Shown here piece after piece: positions 51,652-60,295 of a stretch of DNA of 64,000 nt. The stretch's first letter is position 1, and each line of letters starts with the position of its first letter. The stretch covers positions 248,001-312,000 of the forward strand of contig JBBPII010000004.1 of NCBI GenBank assembly GCA_038040385.1, in the 5' to 3' direction. The position numbers and the translations under genes were made by a program. This DNA is from Gilichinskyi gelida (lineage in GTDB: Bacteria; Acidobacteriota; Thermoanaerobaculia; Gp7-AA8). The notes beneath the pieces were generated by a model. It saw nothing but the letters and a program-made list of their open reading frames with translations, did no database searches and was not told the origin of the DNA.

Positions 51652-52398
51652 CTACGAATTCGGCGACGTCCCGAACACGAAGATCGCGTCGCCGGTGTCG
51701 TTGCGCACCTCCGAGGCGTAGCCGTAGACCGGGAACTCGAATGTGCCAAAGTTGATCTGGACGTCCGCCTGCGGGGTGATGGTGAACGTGGTGAAGATGT
51801 CGTTGAACTGCTGCGTCTGGTGCGGCTGCAAGGTCACCGGCACGCTGGCCAGTGGCACGTTGTCCTTGTTGGTGACGGTGATCGTTCCCTGCACGACGAC
51901 GGTGTTCGGATTGGCCAGACCGAAGTTCACCCGGTTGCCGTTGATCCCCGACAATCCGTAGACGAACACCTGCCGGTTGAGCGCGAACTTGCCGAGGCCG
52001 GGGACGTTCTGGCCGAACTCGCCGACGGTGCTGCCGGCGTTGTAGATGCGCGCCCGGGCCTCGAAGCCGCTCGCGTTCGGCGACTTGATCTCGAGCTGGC
52101 CGGCGGCGGCGGTGAGACCGAACGTGTTCAGCACGATGTCGCGCAGCGTCACGGTGCTGAACTCCCCCACCGGGACGGTGGCGGTCATCAGCGAGCCGCC
52201 GCTGACGTAGAAGTTCAGCGTCAGCGTCTTCGCCACCGTGCTGTGGTTGGCGATGAAGACGTCGGTGCGCCACAGGCTGGGGGGAACGCCCGCAAATCGC
52301 CCGATGATGGGGATGATGACCGTGGTGTCGCCGATGTTGAGGGCGCCGGCCGAGACGGGGACGAGAAGGCACACCGCGAGAAGAACGACACGTTGCAT
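51652..52398 (-). CDS. Secreted beta-rich protein of unknown function
   Basis: 248 residues with signal peptide QRVVLLAVCLLVPVSAGALN. The mature part consists of beta strands: IGDTTVIIPIIGRFAGVPPS, WRTDVFIANHSTVAKTLTLN, QVFVYGLSGINGNRVNFGLA, LQPHQTQQFNDIFTTF. Looks like an IPT/Ig-type surface or extracellular protein widespread in soil Acidobacteriota-type genomes; no catalytic motif. Confidence 0.75.
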   Translation of the reverse strand: MQRVVLLAVCLLVPVSAGALNIGDTTVIIPIIGRFAGVPPSLWRTDVFIANHSTVAKTLTLNFYVSGGSLMTATVPVGEFSTVTLRDIVLNTFGLTAAAGQLEIKSPNASGFEARARIYNAGSTVGEFGQNVPGLGKFALNRQVFVYGLSGINGNRVNFGLANPNTVVVQGTITVTNKDNVPLASVPVTLQPHQTQQFNDIFTTFTITPQADVQINFGTFEFPVYGYASEVRNDTGDAIFVFGTSPNS

Positions 52399-52422
52399 GG
52401 CTGATCCTCCGGAGGGATGAGT

Positions 52423-53448
52423 CTAGCGCGCTCCGTACTGCTTCTCGTAGTACGCCTTGAACTCGGCGCTGCGCTCCTTGATGGCGCGCCACCACGGCTC
52501 GTTGACGACGTACCAGTCGACGGTGCGGTGGAGCGCATCGTCGAAGTCGGTGTCGCAGCGGAAGCCCATCCGCTCGAGCTTGGAGGTATCGAGCGAGTAG
52601 CGGCGGTCGTGCCCCTGCCGGTCGGCGACGCGGCGGATGAGCGTCTCCGGCTTGCCGAGGAGCTCCAGGATCTTGAAGGTGATCTCGCGGTTCTCGCGCT
52701 CGTTGCCGCCCCCGATGTTGTAGGTCTCGCCGTTCTCGCCGCGCTCGATGAGGAAGTCGACGGCGGCGCAGTGGTCCTCGACGAAGAGCCAGTCGCGGAC
52801 GTTGCGCCCGTCGCCGTACAGCGGCAGCGGGATGTCGTCGACAGCGTTGGTGACGAAGAGCGGGATCAGCTTCTCCGGGTACTGCCACGGCCCGAAGTTG
52901 TTCGAGGCGCGGGTGACGATAACCGGCAGGCCGTAGGTCTCGCCGTACGCGTACGCCATCCGATCGCCGCCGGCCTTCGACGCGGAGTACGGATTGCGCG
53001 GATTGAGCGGGTCGGTCTCGGTGAACGAGCCGCTGTCGATGGAGCCGTAGACCTCGTCGGTGGAGATCTGCACGAAGCGCTTCAACGTCGGCGCGTGCTT
53101 GCGCGCCTCCTCGAGCAGCACCAGCACGCCGTGGACGTCGGTCTCGATGAACGAGCCGGCCTCCATCAGCGAGCGGTCGACGTGAGTCTCCGCGGCGAAG
53201 TTGACGACGACGTCCACGCCGCTGCCGTCCACCCCCTTGTATCCCTCGGCCACATCCTCCGGCTTGGCGATGTCGCCGTGCAGGAAGCGGTAGTTGCTGT
53301 TGCCTTCGTACTCCGCGAGGTTCTCGCGGATGCCGGCGTAGGTGAGCTTGTCGAGGTTGACGACTTGGGCGTCACTATATTTTTTAAAGATATAGCGAAT
53401 GAAGTTGGATCCGATGAAGCCGGCGCCGCCGGTGACGAGGTATCGCAT
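52423..53448 (-). CDS. rfbB: dTDP-glucose 4,6-dehydratase
   Basis: 341 residues, extended SDR: RYLVTGGAGFIGSNFIRYIF, NFAAETHVDRSL, QISTDEVYGSI, the catalytic YSASKAGGD (Tyr/Lys), RASNNFGPWQYPEKLIPLF and GDGRNVRDWLFVEDHC. Makes dTDP-4-keto-6-deoxyglucose for rhamnose and similar cell-surface sugars. No other rml gene is adjacent. Length matches the family. Confidence 0.94.
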   Translation of the reverse strand: MRYLVTGGAGFIGSNFIRYIFKKYSDAQVVNLDKLTYAGIRENLAEYEGNSNYRFLHGDIAKPEDVAEGYKGVDGSGVDVVVNFAAETHVDRSLMEAGSFIETDVHGVLVLLEEARKHAPTLKRFVQISTDEVYGSIDSGSFTETDPLNPRNPYSASKAGGDRMAYAYGETYGLPVIVTRASNNFGPWQYPEKLIPLFVTNAVDDIPLPLYGDGRNVRDWLFVEDHCAAVDFLIERGENGETYNIGGGNERENREITFKILELLGKPETLIRRVADRQGHDRRYSLDTSKLERMGFRCDTDFDDALHRTVDWYVVNEPWWRAIKERSAEFKAYYEKQYGAR

Positions 53449-53460
53449 GGTTTTCGTACT

Positions 53461-53546
53461 CTATCCTGAGCAAAGCGAAGGATCTTTGGCTCGACTGGCC
53501 ACATCCTGCCGATCGAGCCGAAGACCCTTCGCTTCGCTCAGGGTTA
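53461..53546. repeat. Palindromic element, family C
   Basis: CTATCCTGAGCAAAGCGAAGG..CCTTCGCTTCGCTCAGGGTTA with an inner GATCTTTGGCTCGA/TCGAGCCGAAGAC arm. Its right end provides the coxD stop codon TAA. Confidence 0.85.
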
Positions 53547-53852
53547 CGTGAGCGACCAAGAACGCGTCAGATAGTCCGCGAACGTCAGCACGAACAGGAC
53601 CCCCAGCCAGAGGAAGGCGGCGATGATCACCACCCACGTCAGGCGGGTGGAGTGGATCACGTGCATGAAGAAGAGGATGACCAGAATGGCCTTGATGGTG
53701 GCGATGATCAGGGCGATCGGCGTGTTCCACAGGCCGAGGTCGAAGCGCGACGCGGCGACGGTGAGGATCGTTCCGAGCGCCAGCGCGAGGAACACCAGGA
53801 TGTAGATCCAGAGCGGCGTCACATGCACATGCGGGGCGTGCTCCTCAGCCAT
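53544..53852 (-). CDS. coxD: Cytochrome c oxidase subunit IV (caa3-type)
   Basis: 102 residues, three TM segments: PLWIYILVFLALALGTILTV, IALIIATIKAILVILFFMHV and VVIIAAFLWLGVLFVLTF. His-rich N-terminus. Small subunit of the heme-copper oxidase, last gene of the respiratory operon. Overlaps coxC by 8 bp; the stop lies in a family C element. Confidence 0.9.
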   Translation of the reverse strand: MAEEHAPHVHVTPLWIYILVFLALALGTILTVAASRFDLGLWNTPIALIIATIKAILVILFFMHVIHSTRLTWVVIIAAFLWLGVLFVLTFADYLTRSWSLT

Positions 53853-54519
53853 GAGGCCCTCCGGCGCCGTGAATGAGATAGAGGAACGGGAAGAGGAAGA
53901 TCCAGACGATGTCGACGAAGTGCCAGTAGAGGCCCATCACCTCCACCGGGCCGTAGTACTCCGGGCCGAAGTGCCCGCGCCAGGCGCGCCAGATGATCCA
54001 GAGCAAGAGTCCGACGCCGATCACCATGTGCAGCGCGTGCAGGCCGGTCAGGCTCCAGTAGAAGGTCATGAAGAGCTGCACCTTCGGCGCGAGCTCCGGA
54101 ACGTGATTCCAGTGCCAGGCGTCGCCGGGGAAGAGCCCCTCCTCCCAGTGCGCGTGATACTCGACGCCCTTCACCACCAGGAACACCGTGCCGAAGATCA
54201 GGGTCAGGATGAGCATCAGCACCTGGCCGCGGCGGCGGCCGAGCTGCGCCGCGCGCACCGCCAGCGCCATAGTCAGCGAGCTGACGATCAGCACGATGGT
54301 ATTGACCGAGCCCCACTTCCAGTTCTGCTGCGCCGCCCCCACCGCCCACGCCTCGGGGTACATGACGCGGTAGATCCAGTACGCGCAGAGCACGCCGCCG
54401 AAGAAGAGGATCTCCGTGGTCAGGAACATCCACATCCCGAGCGTGGAGGCCTCGTGCTGCTGGCCCAGGTCCTCGAAGTGATGCTGGAGGAAGGGATGAT
54501 GGGGTTGGGCGTCAGACAT
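53845..54519 (-). CDS. coxC: Cytochrome c oxidase subunit III
   Basis: 224 residues. TM layout of subunit III: TLGMWMFLTTEILFFGGVLC, TIVLIVSSLTMALAVRAAQL, LILTLIFGTVFLVVKGVEY, FYWSLTGLHALHMVIGVG (signature GLHALHM), and C-terminal YWHFVDIVWIFLFPFLYLI. The number of helices is five to six, as in caa3 forms. Overlaps coxA by 8 bp. Confidence 0.93.
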   Translation of the reverse strand: MSDAQPHHPFLQHHFEDLGQQHEASTLGMWMFLTTEILFFGGVLCAYWIYRVMYPEAWAVGAAQQNWKWGSVNTIVLIVSSLTMALAVRAAQLGRRRGQVLMLILTLIFGTVFLVVKGVEYHAHWEEGLFPGDAWHWNHVPELAPKVQLFMTFYWSLTGLHALHMVIGVGLLLWIIWRAWRGHFGPEYYGPVEVMGLYWHFVDIVWIFLFPFLYLIHGAGGPHG

Positions 54520-56164
54520 TCTGCGTCTCCCCCATCGCCCGCATCATGGCCGGGTAGTCGTAGGCCTCCCACGTCACGGTCGGCGTCTCGTGGAAGTTGT
54601 CCTTCGGCGGCGGCGAGCTCGTCGCCCACTCCAACCCGACGGCGCCCCATGGATTGGGCCCCGCCTTGCGCCCGTACTTCAGCGACCAGATGAGATAGGC
54701 CAACGGCAGCATGTAGCCGACGGCGAGCACCGACGCCCCGGCGGTCGACATCACGTTGAGCACCTGGAACTCCGGCGCGTAGGCGTGGTAGCGGCGCGGC
54801 ATGCCGAGGTAGCCGAGGACGAACTGCGGGAAGAAGGTCAGATTGAAACCGACGAACACCAGCAGCGCGGCGAGGCGCGCCCACCATTCGGGATACATCC
54901 GGCCGGTGATCTTCGGCCACCAGTAGTGCATCCCCGCGAGGTAGGCCATCACCGTGCCGCCAACCATGATGTAGTGGAAGTGGGCGACGACGAAGTAGGT
55001 GTCGGTGACGTGGATGTCGAGGCCGAGCGCGGCGAGGAAGAGCCCGGTCACGCCGCCGATGGTGAACAGCCCGATGAAGCCGAGGATGTAGAGCATCGGC
55101 GTCTGCCACGACACCGACGAGCGGTAGAGCGTCGCCGTCCAGTTGAAGACCTTGATCGCCGACGGCACGGCCACGAAGTAGCTGAGGAACGCGAAGATCA
55201 TCGCCGAGTAGATCGAGATCCCGGCGACGAACATGTGGTGCGCCCATACCAGGAAGCCGAGGAACGCGATCGCCAGCGAGGAGTAGGCGACGAAGGTGTA
55301 GCCGAAGATCTTCTTGCGCGTGAACGCCGCCACCACCTCGGACGCCACGCCCATGGCCGGCAGAATCATGATGTAGACCGCCGGGTGGGAGTAGAACCAG
55401 AACATGTGCTGGTAGAGCAGCGGGTCGCCGCCGAGGGCCGGATCGAAGATTCCGACGTGCAGCACGCGCTCGACCATCAGCATCACCAGGGTGATGGCCA
55501 GGACCGGCGTGGCCAGGAGCTGCACGATCGACGTCGCGTACAGGGCCCAGACGAACAGCGGCAGGCGGTACCAGGTCAGTCCCGGCGCCCGCATGCGGTG
55601 GATGGTGACCAGGAAATTGAGCCCCGTCAGAATCGACGAGAAGCCCATGATGAACGCGGCGAAGGTGGTGCCGAAGACGTGCGTGTTCGAGTACTGCGTG
55701 GAGAAGGGCGTGTAGAACGTCCAGCCGGTGTCGACGCCGCCGGTGATGATGATGTAGAGCCCGATCACCGCGGCGACCATGTAGAGGTACCAGCTCAGCA
55801 GGTTGATTTTCGGGAAGGCCAGGTCCTTCGCGCCGATCATCAGCGGCAGGAGGAAGTTCCCCAGCACGGCGGGGATGACCGGGATGAGGAAGAAGAAGAT
55901 CATCACGATGCCGTGCAAGGTGAAGAACTTGTTGTAGGTGTCGCTGGTGAGGACGTCGCCCTGGGGCGTCAGCAGCTCGACGCGCATGACGGTGGCGAAG
56001 AAGCCGCCGAGCATGAACATGATGGTCACGGAGAAGAGATAGAGGATGGCGATCCGCTTGTGGTCCTTGGTCAGCAGCCAGGAGAACGCGCCGTAGTCGA
56101 CATTGAGGTAGTTGCGCGTCTTCTCCGGCTCGATGAAGCGGACGTCGTGCAGCGTGGCGCTCAT
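54512..56164 (-). CDS. coxA: Cytochrome c oxidase subunit I, A2-type
   Basis: 550 residues, 12 or more TM segments. Heme and CuB ligands: TLHGIVMIFFFLIPVIPA, WFYSHPAVYIMILPAMG, LVWAHHMFVAGIS, VAHFHYIMVGGTVMAY. The Glu of the D-channel (HPEVY in A1 oxidases) is replaced: YSHPAVY, the A2-subfamily pattern seen with alternative complex III in Rhodothermus-like systems. Reduces O2 to water and pumps protons. Its stop overlaps coxC. Confidence 0.95.
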   Translation of the reverse strand: MSATLHDVRFIEPEKTRNYLNVDYGAFSWLLTKDHKRIAILYLFSVTIMFMLGGFFATVMRVELLTPQGDVLTSDTYNKFFTLHGIVMIFFFLIPVIPAVLGNFLLPLMIGAKDLAFPKINLLSWYLYMVAAVIGLYIIITGGVDTGWTFYTPFSTQYSNTHVFGTTFAAFIMGFSSILTGLNFLVTIHRMRAPGLTWYRLPLFVWALYATSIVQLLATPVLAITLVMLMVERVLHVGIFDPALGGDPLLYQHMFWFYSHPAVYIMILPAMGVASEVVAAFTRKKIFGYTFVAYSSLAIAFLGFLVWAHHMFVAGISIYSAMIFAFLSYFVAVPSAIKVFNWTATLYRSSVSWQTPMLYILGFIGLFTIGGVTGLFLAALGLDIHVTDTYFVVAHFHYIMVGGTVMAYLAGMHYWWPKITGRMYPEWWARLAALLVFVGFNLTFFPQFVLGYLGMPRRYHAYAPEFQVLNVMSTAGASVLAVGYMLPLAYLIWSLKYGRKAGPNPWGAVGLEWATSSPPPKDNFHETPTVTWEAYDYPAMMRAMGETQNV

Positions 56165-57213
56165 GGATTGGTTCCCTTCGCGGCGAGGAGCGCCGGCGTC
56201 CCGGCGGCTGGCCGGGCGCCGTCCCGGCGCCCTGTGGCCGGCGGCGGCGGGGACGCCGCCGGGCCAGCCGCCGGGGACGGCGGCGTTCCGGGTTTCGCCA
56301 GCGACTTCACGTACGCGAGCAGTTTCATCAGATCGTCTTCGCTCACCTGCCCCTGGAAGGTCGGCATCAGCGGCTGGAAGCCCTTCACGATTTTCGCCTG
56401 CGGGTTGAGGATCGACTCGCGGATGTAGTTCTCATCGGCGGCGACCGTCGCGTTGTCGGACAGCGTGACGGTCGAGCCGTACAGCCCGAGGAGCACCGGG
56501 CCGCGGGCGGTGGCGTCGTTGGTGTGGCAGGTGTTGCACGCGTATTTCTGGAACAGTTTCTCCCCCTGCGAGGCCAGCGATCCCTCCGCGCCGCCGGCCA
56601 GCCAGCGCTGATAGTCGGTCGGCTCCATCACTTCCACCCACCCGATCATCCCGGAATGCAGCGTGCCGCAGTACTCGGCGCAGAAGATGTGGTACCGGCC
56701 GGTCCGCGTGGCCTGGAACCACATCACGCGGTAGCGATTCGGCAGCACGTCGGCCTTGGTGCGGAAGTTCGGGAAGAACAGGCTGTGGATCACATCCTCG
56801 GAGGCCATGGTGATGCGCACCGGCCGGTTGATGGGGACGTGCAGAGTGTTGATCTCGCGCTGGCCGGTGGGGTGCTGGAATTTCCACATCCACTGCTTGC
56901 CGGTGGCGTAGATGTCGAGGGCGTTGTCGGGGACGCGCGACAGGCGGAAGTAGAGCCACGAGCCCCAGACGAACATCCCCATGAAGATGAAAAAGGGGAT
57001 GACGATCCACGCCGCCTCGAGCATCTTCGGCGGCTCGAGGTCCTGCGCCAGCTCGTTCTGCGGCGTGCGGCGGTACTTGATGGCCAGCCAGAAGATGACC
57101 ACGAACACCAGCAGGGACACCGCGCCGGTGACGACGCACATGAAGATGAACAGGGCGTCCACCTGTCCGGCGAAGCTGGAGGCCTGCTGCGGCCAGAGCG
57201 GGAAGTCGTTCAT
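56161..57213 (-). CDS. coxB: Cytochrome c oxidase subunit II with fused cytochrome c (caa3)
   Basis: 350 residues. Two N-terminal TM helices, a CuA domain (ASEDVIHSLFFPNFRTKAD; CAEYCGTLHSGMIGWVEV, the Cys/His/Met ligands), and a monoheme cytochrome c domain (KYACNTCHTND as CxxCH). The C-terminal ~40 residues (TPPSPAAGPAASPPPPATG and on, ending TPALLAAKGTNP) are encoded by a family A palindrome, so the natural end would be near LAYVKSLAKPG. Overlaps coxA by 4 bp and sco by 4 bp. Confidence 0.95.
   Translation of the reverse strand: MNDFPLWPQQASSFAGQVDALFIFMCVVTGAVSLLVFVVIFWLAIKYRRTPQNELAQDLEPPKMLEAAWIVIPFFIFMGMFVWGSWLYFRLSRVPDNALDIYATGKQWMWKFQHPTGQREINTLHVPINRPVRITMASEDVIHSLFFPNFRTKADVLPNRYRVMWFQATRTGRYHIFCAEYCGTLHSGMIGWVEVMEPTDYQRWLAGGAEGSLASQGEKLFQKYACNTCHTNDATARGPVLLGLYGSTVTLSDNATVAADENYIRESILNPQAKIVKGFQPLMPTFQGQVSEDDLMKLLAYVKSLAKPGTPPSPAAGPAASPPPPATGRRDGARPAAGTPALLAAKGTNP
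56187..56289. repeat. Family A element encoding the CoxB tail
   Basis: GGAGCGCCGGCGTCCCGGCGG at left, CGCCGCCGGGGACGGCGGCGTTCC-type right end, inner GGGCGCCGTCCCGGCGCCC. 103 bp and open in the coxB frame. Confidence 0.88.
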
Positions 57214-58046
57214 CGCTCCCGCCGCTCCTTGCGGATCATGATGACGATGAAGCTGCCGAGCCCCAGGACGGTGGCCACGCCGCCGGCGCGGACGAAGTTC
57301 ATCGCCGAGCGGCTGTACTTGCCGGTGGCGGGGTCGTAGTGGAAGCAGAGGAGCAGGACCTGCTCCGCGGCGCCGCCGATCCTGTTCTGCGACGCCTCCA
57401 CCAGCGCCAGGCGGAGGTCGCGCGCCTTGTACTCGAAGCCGAAGAGGTAGCGCGACAGCCGTCCGTCAACTGTAGTAACCAGTAATACAGCGCCATGCGC
57501 GAACTGGTTGCTCTTGATGTCGTAGGCGTACTGGAACCCGGCGGCGTTGGTGATCTTTTTGATCGCGCTCTCCGGCCCGGTGAGGAAGTGCCAGCCGTTC
57601 GCGGCGCCGAAGCGGCCGTAGCGCTTGACGTACTTTTCTTTGCGCTCCGCCGCCTGCTGCGGGGTGTCGCGGGGATCGATGCTGATGGTGACGACGTCGA
57701 ATTCCTTGCCGACGTCGAACTTCAATTCGGTGAGGGTGTTGGTCATCCCCTCCAGCACCATCGGACAGAGCATCGGGCAGTTGTAGTAGACGAAGTTGAG
57801 GACCACCGGGCGGCCGCGGTGGAAGTAGTCGCCGAGGCGGACGACGTTGCCGGTCTCGTCGCGCAGCATGACGTCGAGCGGGAGGGGGGCGTTGAGGTGC
57901 TGGGCGATGTTGACCGCGCCGGGGAGGGTGGGCGGGGTGGCGCTGTTGCTGGCAAACGCGGGGGGAGCTAGCAGCAGGCAGCTAGCAGCTAGCAGGAGAC
58001 ACTGCGCGGAAGCTGCTAGCTGCGAGTTGCTAGCTGCTAGCCTCAT
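57210..58046 (-). CDS. SCO1/SenC family copper chaperone
   Basis: 278 residues. Thioredoxin-like SCO domain: VVLNFVYYNCPMLCPMVLEG (CxxxC copper motif) and SNQFAHGAVLLVTTVDGR (His ligand). C-terminal TM helix (ATVLGLGSFIVIMIRK). The signal peptide, MRLAASNSQLAASAQCLLLA then ASCLLLAPPAFA, is encoded by a palindrome of TAGCTGC/GCAGCTA units. Delivers copper to the CuA site of CoxB, which follows with 4-bp overlap. Confidence 0.93.
   Translation of the reverse strand: MRLAASNSQLAASAQCLLLAASCLLLAPPAFASNSATPPTLPGAVNIAQHLNAPLPLDVMLRDETGNVVRLGDYFHRGRPVVLNFVYYNCPMLCPMVLEGMTNTLTELKFDVGKEFDVVTISIDPRDTPQQAAERKEKYVKRYGRFGAANGWHFLTGPESAIKKITNAAGFQYAYDIKSNQFAHGAVLLVTTVDGRLSRYLFGFEYKARDLRLALVEASQNRIGGAAEQVLLLCFHYDPATGKYSRSAMNFVRAGGVATVLGLGSFIVIMIRKERRER
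57966..58041. repeat. TAGCAGC/GCTGCTA palindrome encoding the Sco signal peptide
   Basis: AGCTAGCAGCAGGCAGCTAG plus CAGCTAGCAGG on the left and a near-complement (CTGCTAGCTGCGAGTTGCTAG plus CTGCTAG) on the right of a short loop. Low-complexity inverted repeat read in frame. Confidence 0.85.
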
Positions 58047-58471
58047 GGCTTCACCCCCACTGTTGGCTGTTGCGCGAGCCGCTGCACCGCGAGCGCCTTC
58101 GCCGTCTCGATCGGCAACCGCACGATTCCCTTTCCCCGGTCCACCCACCCCGCCGTGTGCAGCGCCCGCTCCTCGGCGGCGCGCATCTGCTCCATGTCGG
58201 TGACGGGCGTGTTGCTGTTGGGCGGGTTGCCGTTCTGGAACGGCTGCAGGCGCGGCTCCTGCGGCACGGCGGCATCGGGCGGGCGGGCGATGGAGGTCAG
58301 CGGCGCGTTGGTCGCTCCGCGGAACATCTGGCGGAAGAAATTGAACTGCATGTAGAGCAGCAGGTGGGTGACCCCGCCGAAGATGATGAAGATCACCACC
58401 GCCCAGAGGAGCGCGCGGACGTTGACGTCGCTCTTCTCGTGATGGGTCTCGGGATTCACCGACTCAGGCAT
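58043..58471 (-). CDS. Small membrane protein of the ACIII/caa3 operon
   Basis: 142 residues. One TM at about 18-40 (VRALLWAVVIFIIFGGVTHLL), then an extracytoplasmic tail containing LQPFQNGNPP, EERALHTAGWVDRGKGIVRL and PIETAKALAVQRLA. Proteins of this kind commonly sit between actF and sco/cox genes. The WVDRGKGIVRLPI block looks like the family's conserved core. Role unknown. Confidence 0.75.
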   Translation of the reverse strand: MPESVNPETHHEKSDVNVRALLWAVVIFIIFGGVTHLLLYMQFNFFRQMFRGATNAPLTSIARPPDAAVPQEPRLQPFQNGNPPNSNTPVTDMEQMRAAEERALHTAGWVDRGKGIVRLPIETAKALAVQRLAQQPTVGVKP

Positions 58472-59642
58472 TGACTTTGATCGCCCCCTCGCGAATCGCT
58501 TCTTCCACCCACGTCTCGTGAATCGGAATGATGGTCTGTCCCTTCAGTTGCCCGATGAACGCCCACAGCCAGATGCCGCCGATGCCCACCAGCGAGGCAA
58601 GATCCATCCACGAGTAGGCAAAGTGCCGGCCGTACCACGACGGCGCCACCAGCCAGTAGATGGCGACGTAGCGCATTGCGATGATGATCACGGTGACCAC
58701 GCCGATGGTCTCCGGCCGGTCCTTGATCGGGCGCATCAGCAGCATGAAAAACGGCAGGAAGAAGTGGAAGAGGATCAGCGCGCCGGCGATGTACGCCCAC
58801 GCGCCGTGCTGCCGCACCAGGTAGTGCGGGATCTCTTCGTGGACGTTCGCGTACCAGATCAGCAGGTACTCGGAGAACGAGGTGTAGGCGTAGAACATCA
58901 CGAACGCCAGCATCAGGTTGCCGAGATCGCGCAGGTGTGACGGTCGCAGCACCTGGCGCATGGCGTCGGTCTGCGCCAGGCGGGTGAGAAAGAACGTCAC
59001 GAAGGCGAAGGCGGAGAGTGCGCAGCCGACCACGAAGGTGACTCCGTACATCGTCGAGTACCACATCGGCTCGGTCGACATCATCCAGTCGGTGGAGGCG
59101 AAGGTCAGCATCAGCACCACCAGCACCAGTCCGGACGCCGCCCACTTGCTCCGCGACAGCTCGGTGTACGGCGAGCGGCTCTCGTAGAAGTGCAGCGAGA
59201 GAACGCGGATGCGCCACGCCCATCCGAGGAAGAAGAGGAAGTAAATCGCCACCCGGATGAGAAAGAACTCTTTGTTGAGATACGCGCCCTTCAGGTGCTG
59301 GACTTCGTGGTAGCCGGCCCACGCGCTGTTCGCCCACGGGTAGAGGACCTTCATCCCCAGCGCGACGGGGACGAAGCCGATGAGCATCACCCACATCGTC
59401 CGCGCCGCGGCGCCGAGGGGACGGCGGATCAGCAGTCCCCACTCACCGCCGGTGACGTACTGCAACATCAGCACGGCGAGCGAGCCGGCCACGATGGAGA
59501 ACCAGAAGAGGTAGCTCGGCAGCCAGGAGCGGAAGAACTGCTCGCGGTCGACGACGAAGCCGATGGCGCTGGCAACCAGTCCCAGCACGCCGGCGCCGAG
59601 GGCGATCGGCTGGAAGCGGCCGATGCCGGTGCGGGGGGTCAC
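58464..59642 (-). CDS. actF: Alternative complex III subunit ActF (quinol-binding membrane subunit 2)
   Basis: 392 residues from GTG, about ten TM segments in the NrfD/PsrC fold. Blocks: GIGRFQPIALGAGVLGLVAS, LSRSKWAASGLVLVVLMLTF, STDWMMSTEPMWYSTMYGVT, FSEYLLIWYANVHEEIPHYL, RQHGAWAYIAGALILFHFFL. ACIII oxidises menaquinol and reduces cytochrome c, replacing bc1; ActC and ActF are its two related membrane subunits. Start overlaps the actE end by 4 bp. Confidence 0.92.
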   Translation of the reverse strand: MTPRTGIGRFQPIALGAGVLGLVASAIGFVVDREQFFRSWLPSYLFWFSIVAGSLAVLMLQYVTGGEWGLLIRRPLGAAARTMWVMLIGFVPVALGMKVLYPWANSAWAGYHEVQHLKGAYLNKEFFLIRVAIYFLFFLGWAWRIRVLSLHFYESRSPYTELSRSKWAASGLVLVVLMLTFASTDWMMSTEPMWYSTMYGVTFVVGCALSAFAFVTFFLTRLAQTDAMRQVLRPSHLRDLGNLMLAFVMFYAYTSFSEYLLIWYANVHEEIPHYLVRQHGAWAYIAGALILFHFFLPFFMLLMRPIKDRPETIGVVTVIIIAMRYVAIYWLVAPSWYGRHFAYSWMDLASLVGIGGIWLWAFIGQLKGQTIIPIHETWVEEAIREGAIKVNA

Positions 59643-60295
59643 CGCGTTTCTCCGTCGATCTTCATGTCTGGCGGAACGTCGGCGATCGTGGCGTGCTGGC
59701 TGAGCTGCAGGGCGCGGATGTAGGCCACGATGGCCCAGCGGTCCTCGACCGGCACCTGCGCCGCGTACGACGGCATGGCTCCGAAGCCACGGGACATCAC
59801 GTCGAAGAAGTGGCCCGTCTTCGCCGCGCGGAGGATGTCGGTGTGCAGGGAGGGGGGGCGGCGGTAGCCGCGCGCGGGGATCATGCCGTTGCCGTCGCCG
59901 GCCTTGCCGTGGCACACGGAGCAGTAGATGTTGTAGCGCTCCTCGCCGCGGTTCATGACGTTGGCGTCGACGGCGAAGGGGAAGCCGTCGGCCACCGCGC
60001 CGTCGATCTTGCCCGTGGCCATGAAGCCGGTGATGGCCAGCTCGCCGCGGGCGACCGTCCCCGCGATGCGCGGCCGCGCGGACATGCCGTCGGCGAAGAA
60101 GTCGCTGGGCTCCAGGGGGTCGTAGCGGGGTTGGTTGGCCATCTTTTGGCGGCAGGCGAACAGCACGAGCAGAAGCAGGAGGAACGCCGGCGTCCCGCCG
60201 GCTGGCCGGGCGCCGTCCCGGCGCCCTCGCGTCCGGCGGCGGGACGCCGCCGAGCCAGCCGCCGGGACGGCGGCGCTCCACCTACCACGGGACAT
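59639..60295 (-). CDS. actE: Alternative complex III cytochrome c subunit ActE
   Basis: 218 residues. The lipoprotein signal peptide has an unusually long Arg/Ala/Pro-rich N-region (SAAVPAAGSAASRRRTRGRR and on), then FLLLLLVLFAC as lipobox. The N-region is encoded by a family A palindrome. The mature domain opens with RYDPLEPSDFFADGMSARP, a known ActE/cbb3-like pattern, and binds one heme c (IYCSVCHGKAGDG, axial Met in SRGFGAMPSYAAQV). Overlaps actD by 14 bp. Confidence 0.93.
   Translation of the reverse strand: MSRGRWSAAVPAAGSAASRRRTRGRRDGARPAGGTPAFLLLLLVLFACRQKMANQPRYDPLEPSDFFADGMSARPRIAGTVARGELAITGFMATGKIDGAVADGFPFAVDANVMNRGEERYNIYCSVCHGKAGDGNGMIPARGYRRPPSLHTDILRAAKTGHFFDVMSRGFGAMPSYAAQVPVEDRWAIVAYIRALQLSQHATIADVPPDMKIDGETR
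60181..60279. repeat. Family A element encoding the ActE signal N-region
   Basis: GGAACGCCGGCGTCCCGCCGG at left, CCGGGACGGCGGCGCTCC at right, inner GGGCGCCGTCCCGGCGCCC and GGCGGCGGGACGCCGCC. 99 bp, open in the actE frame, and immediately left of the actD stop. Confidence 0.88.
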
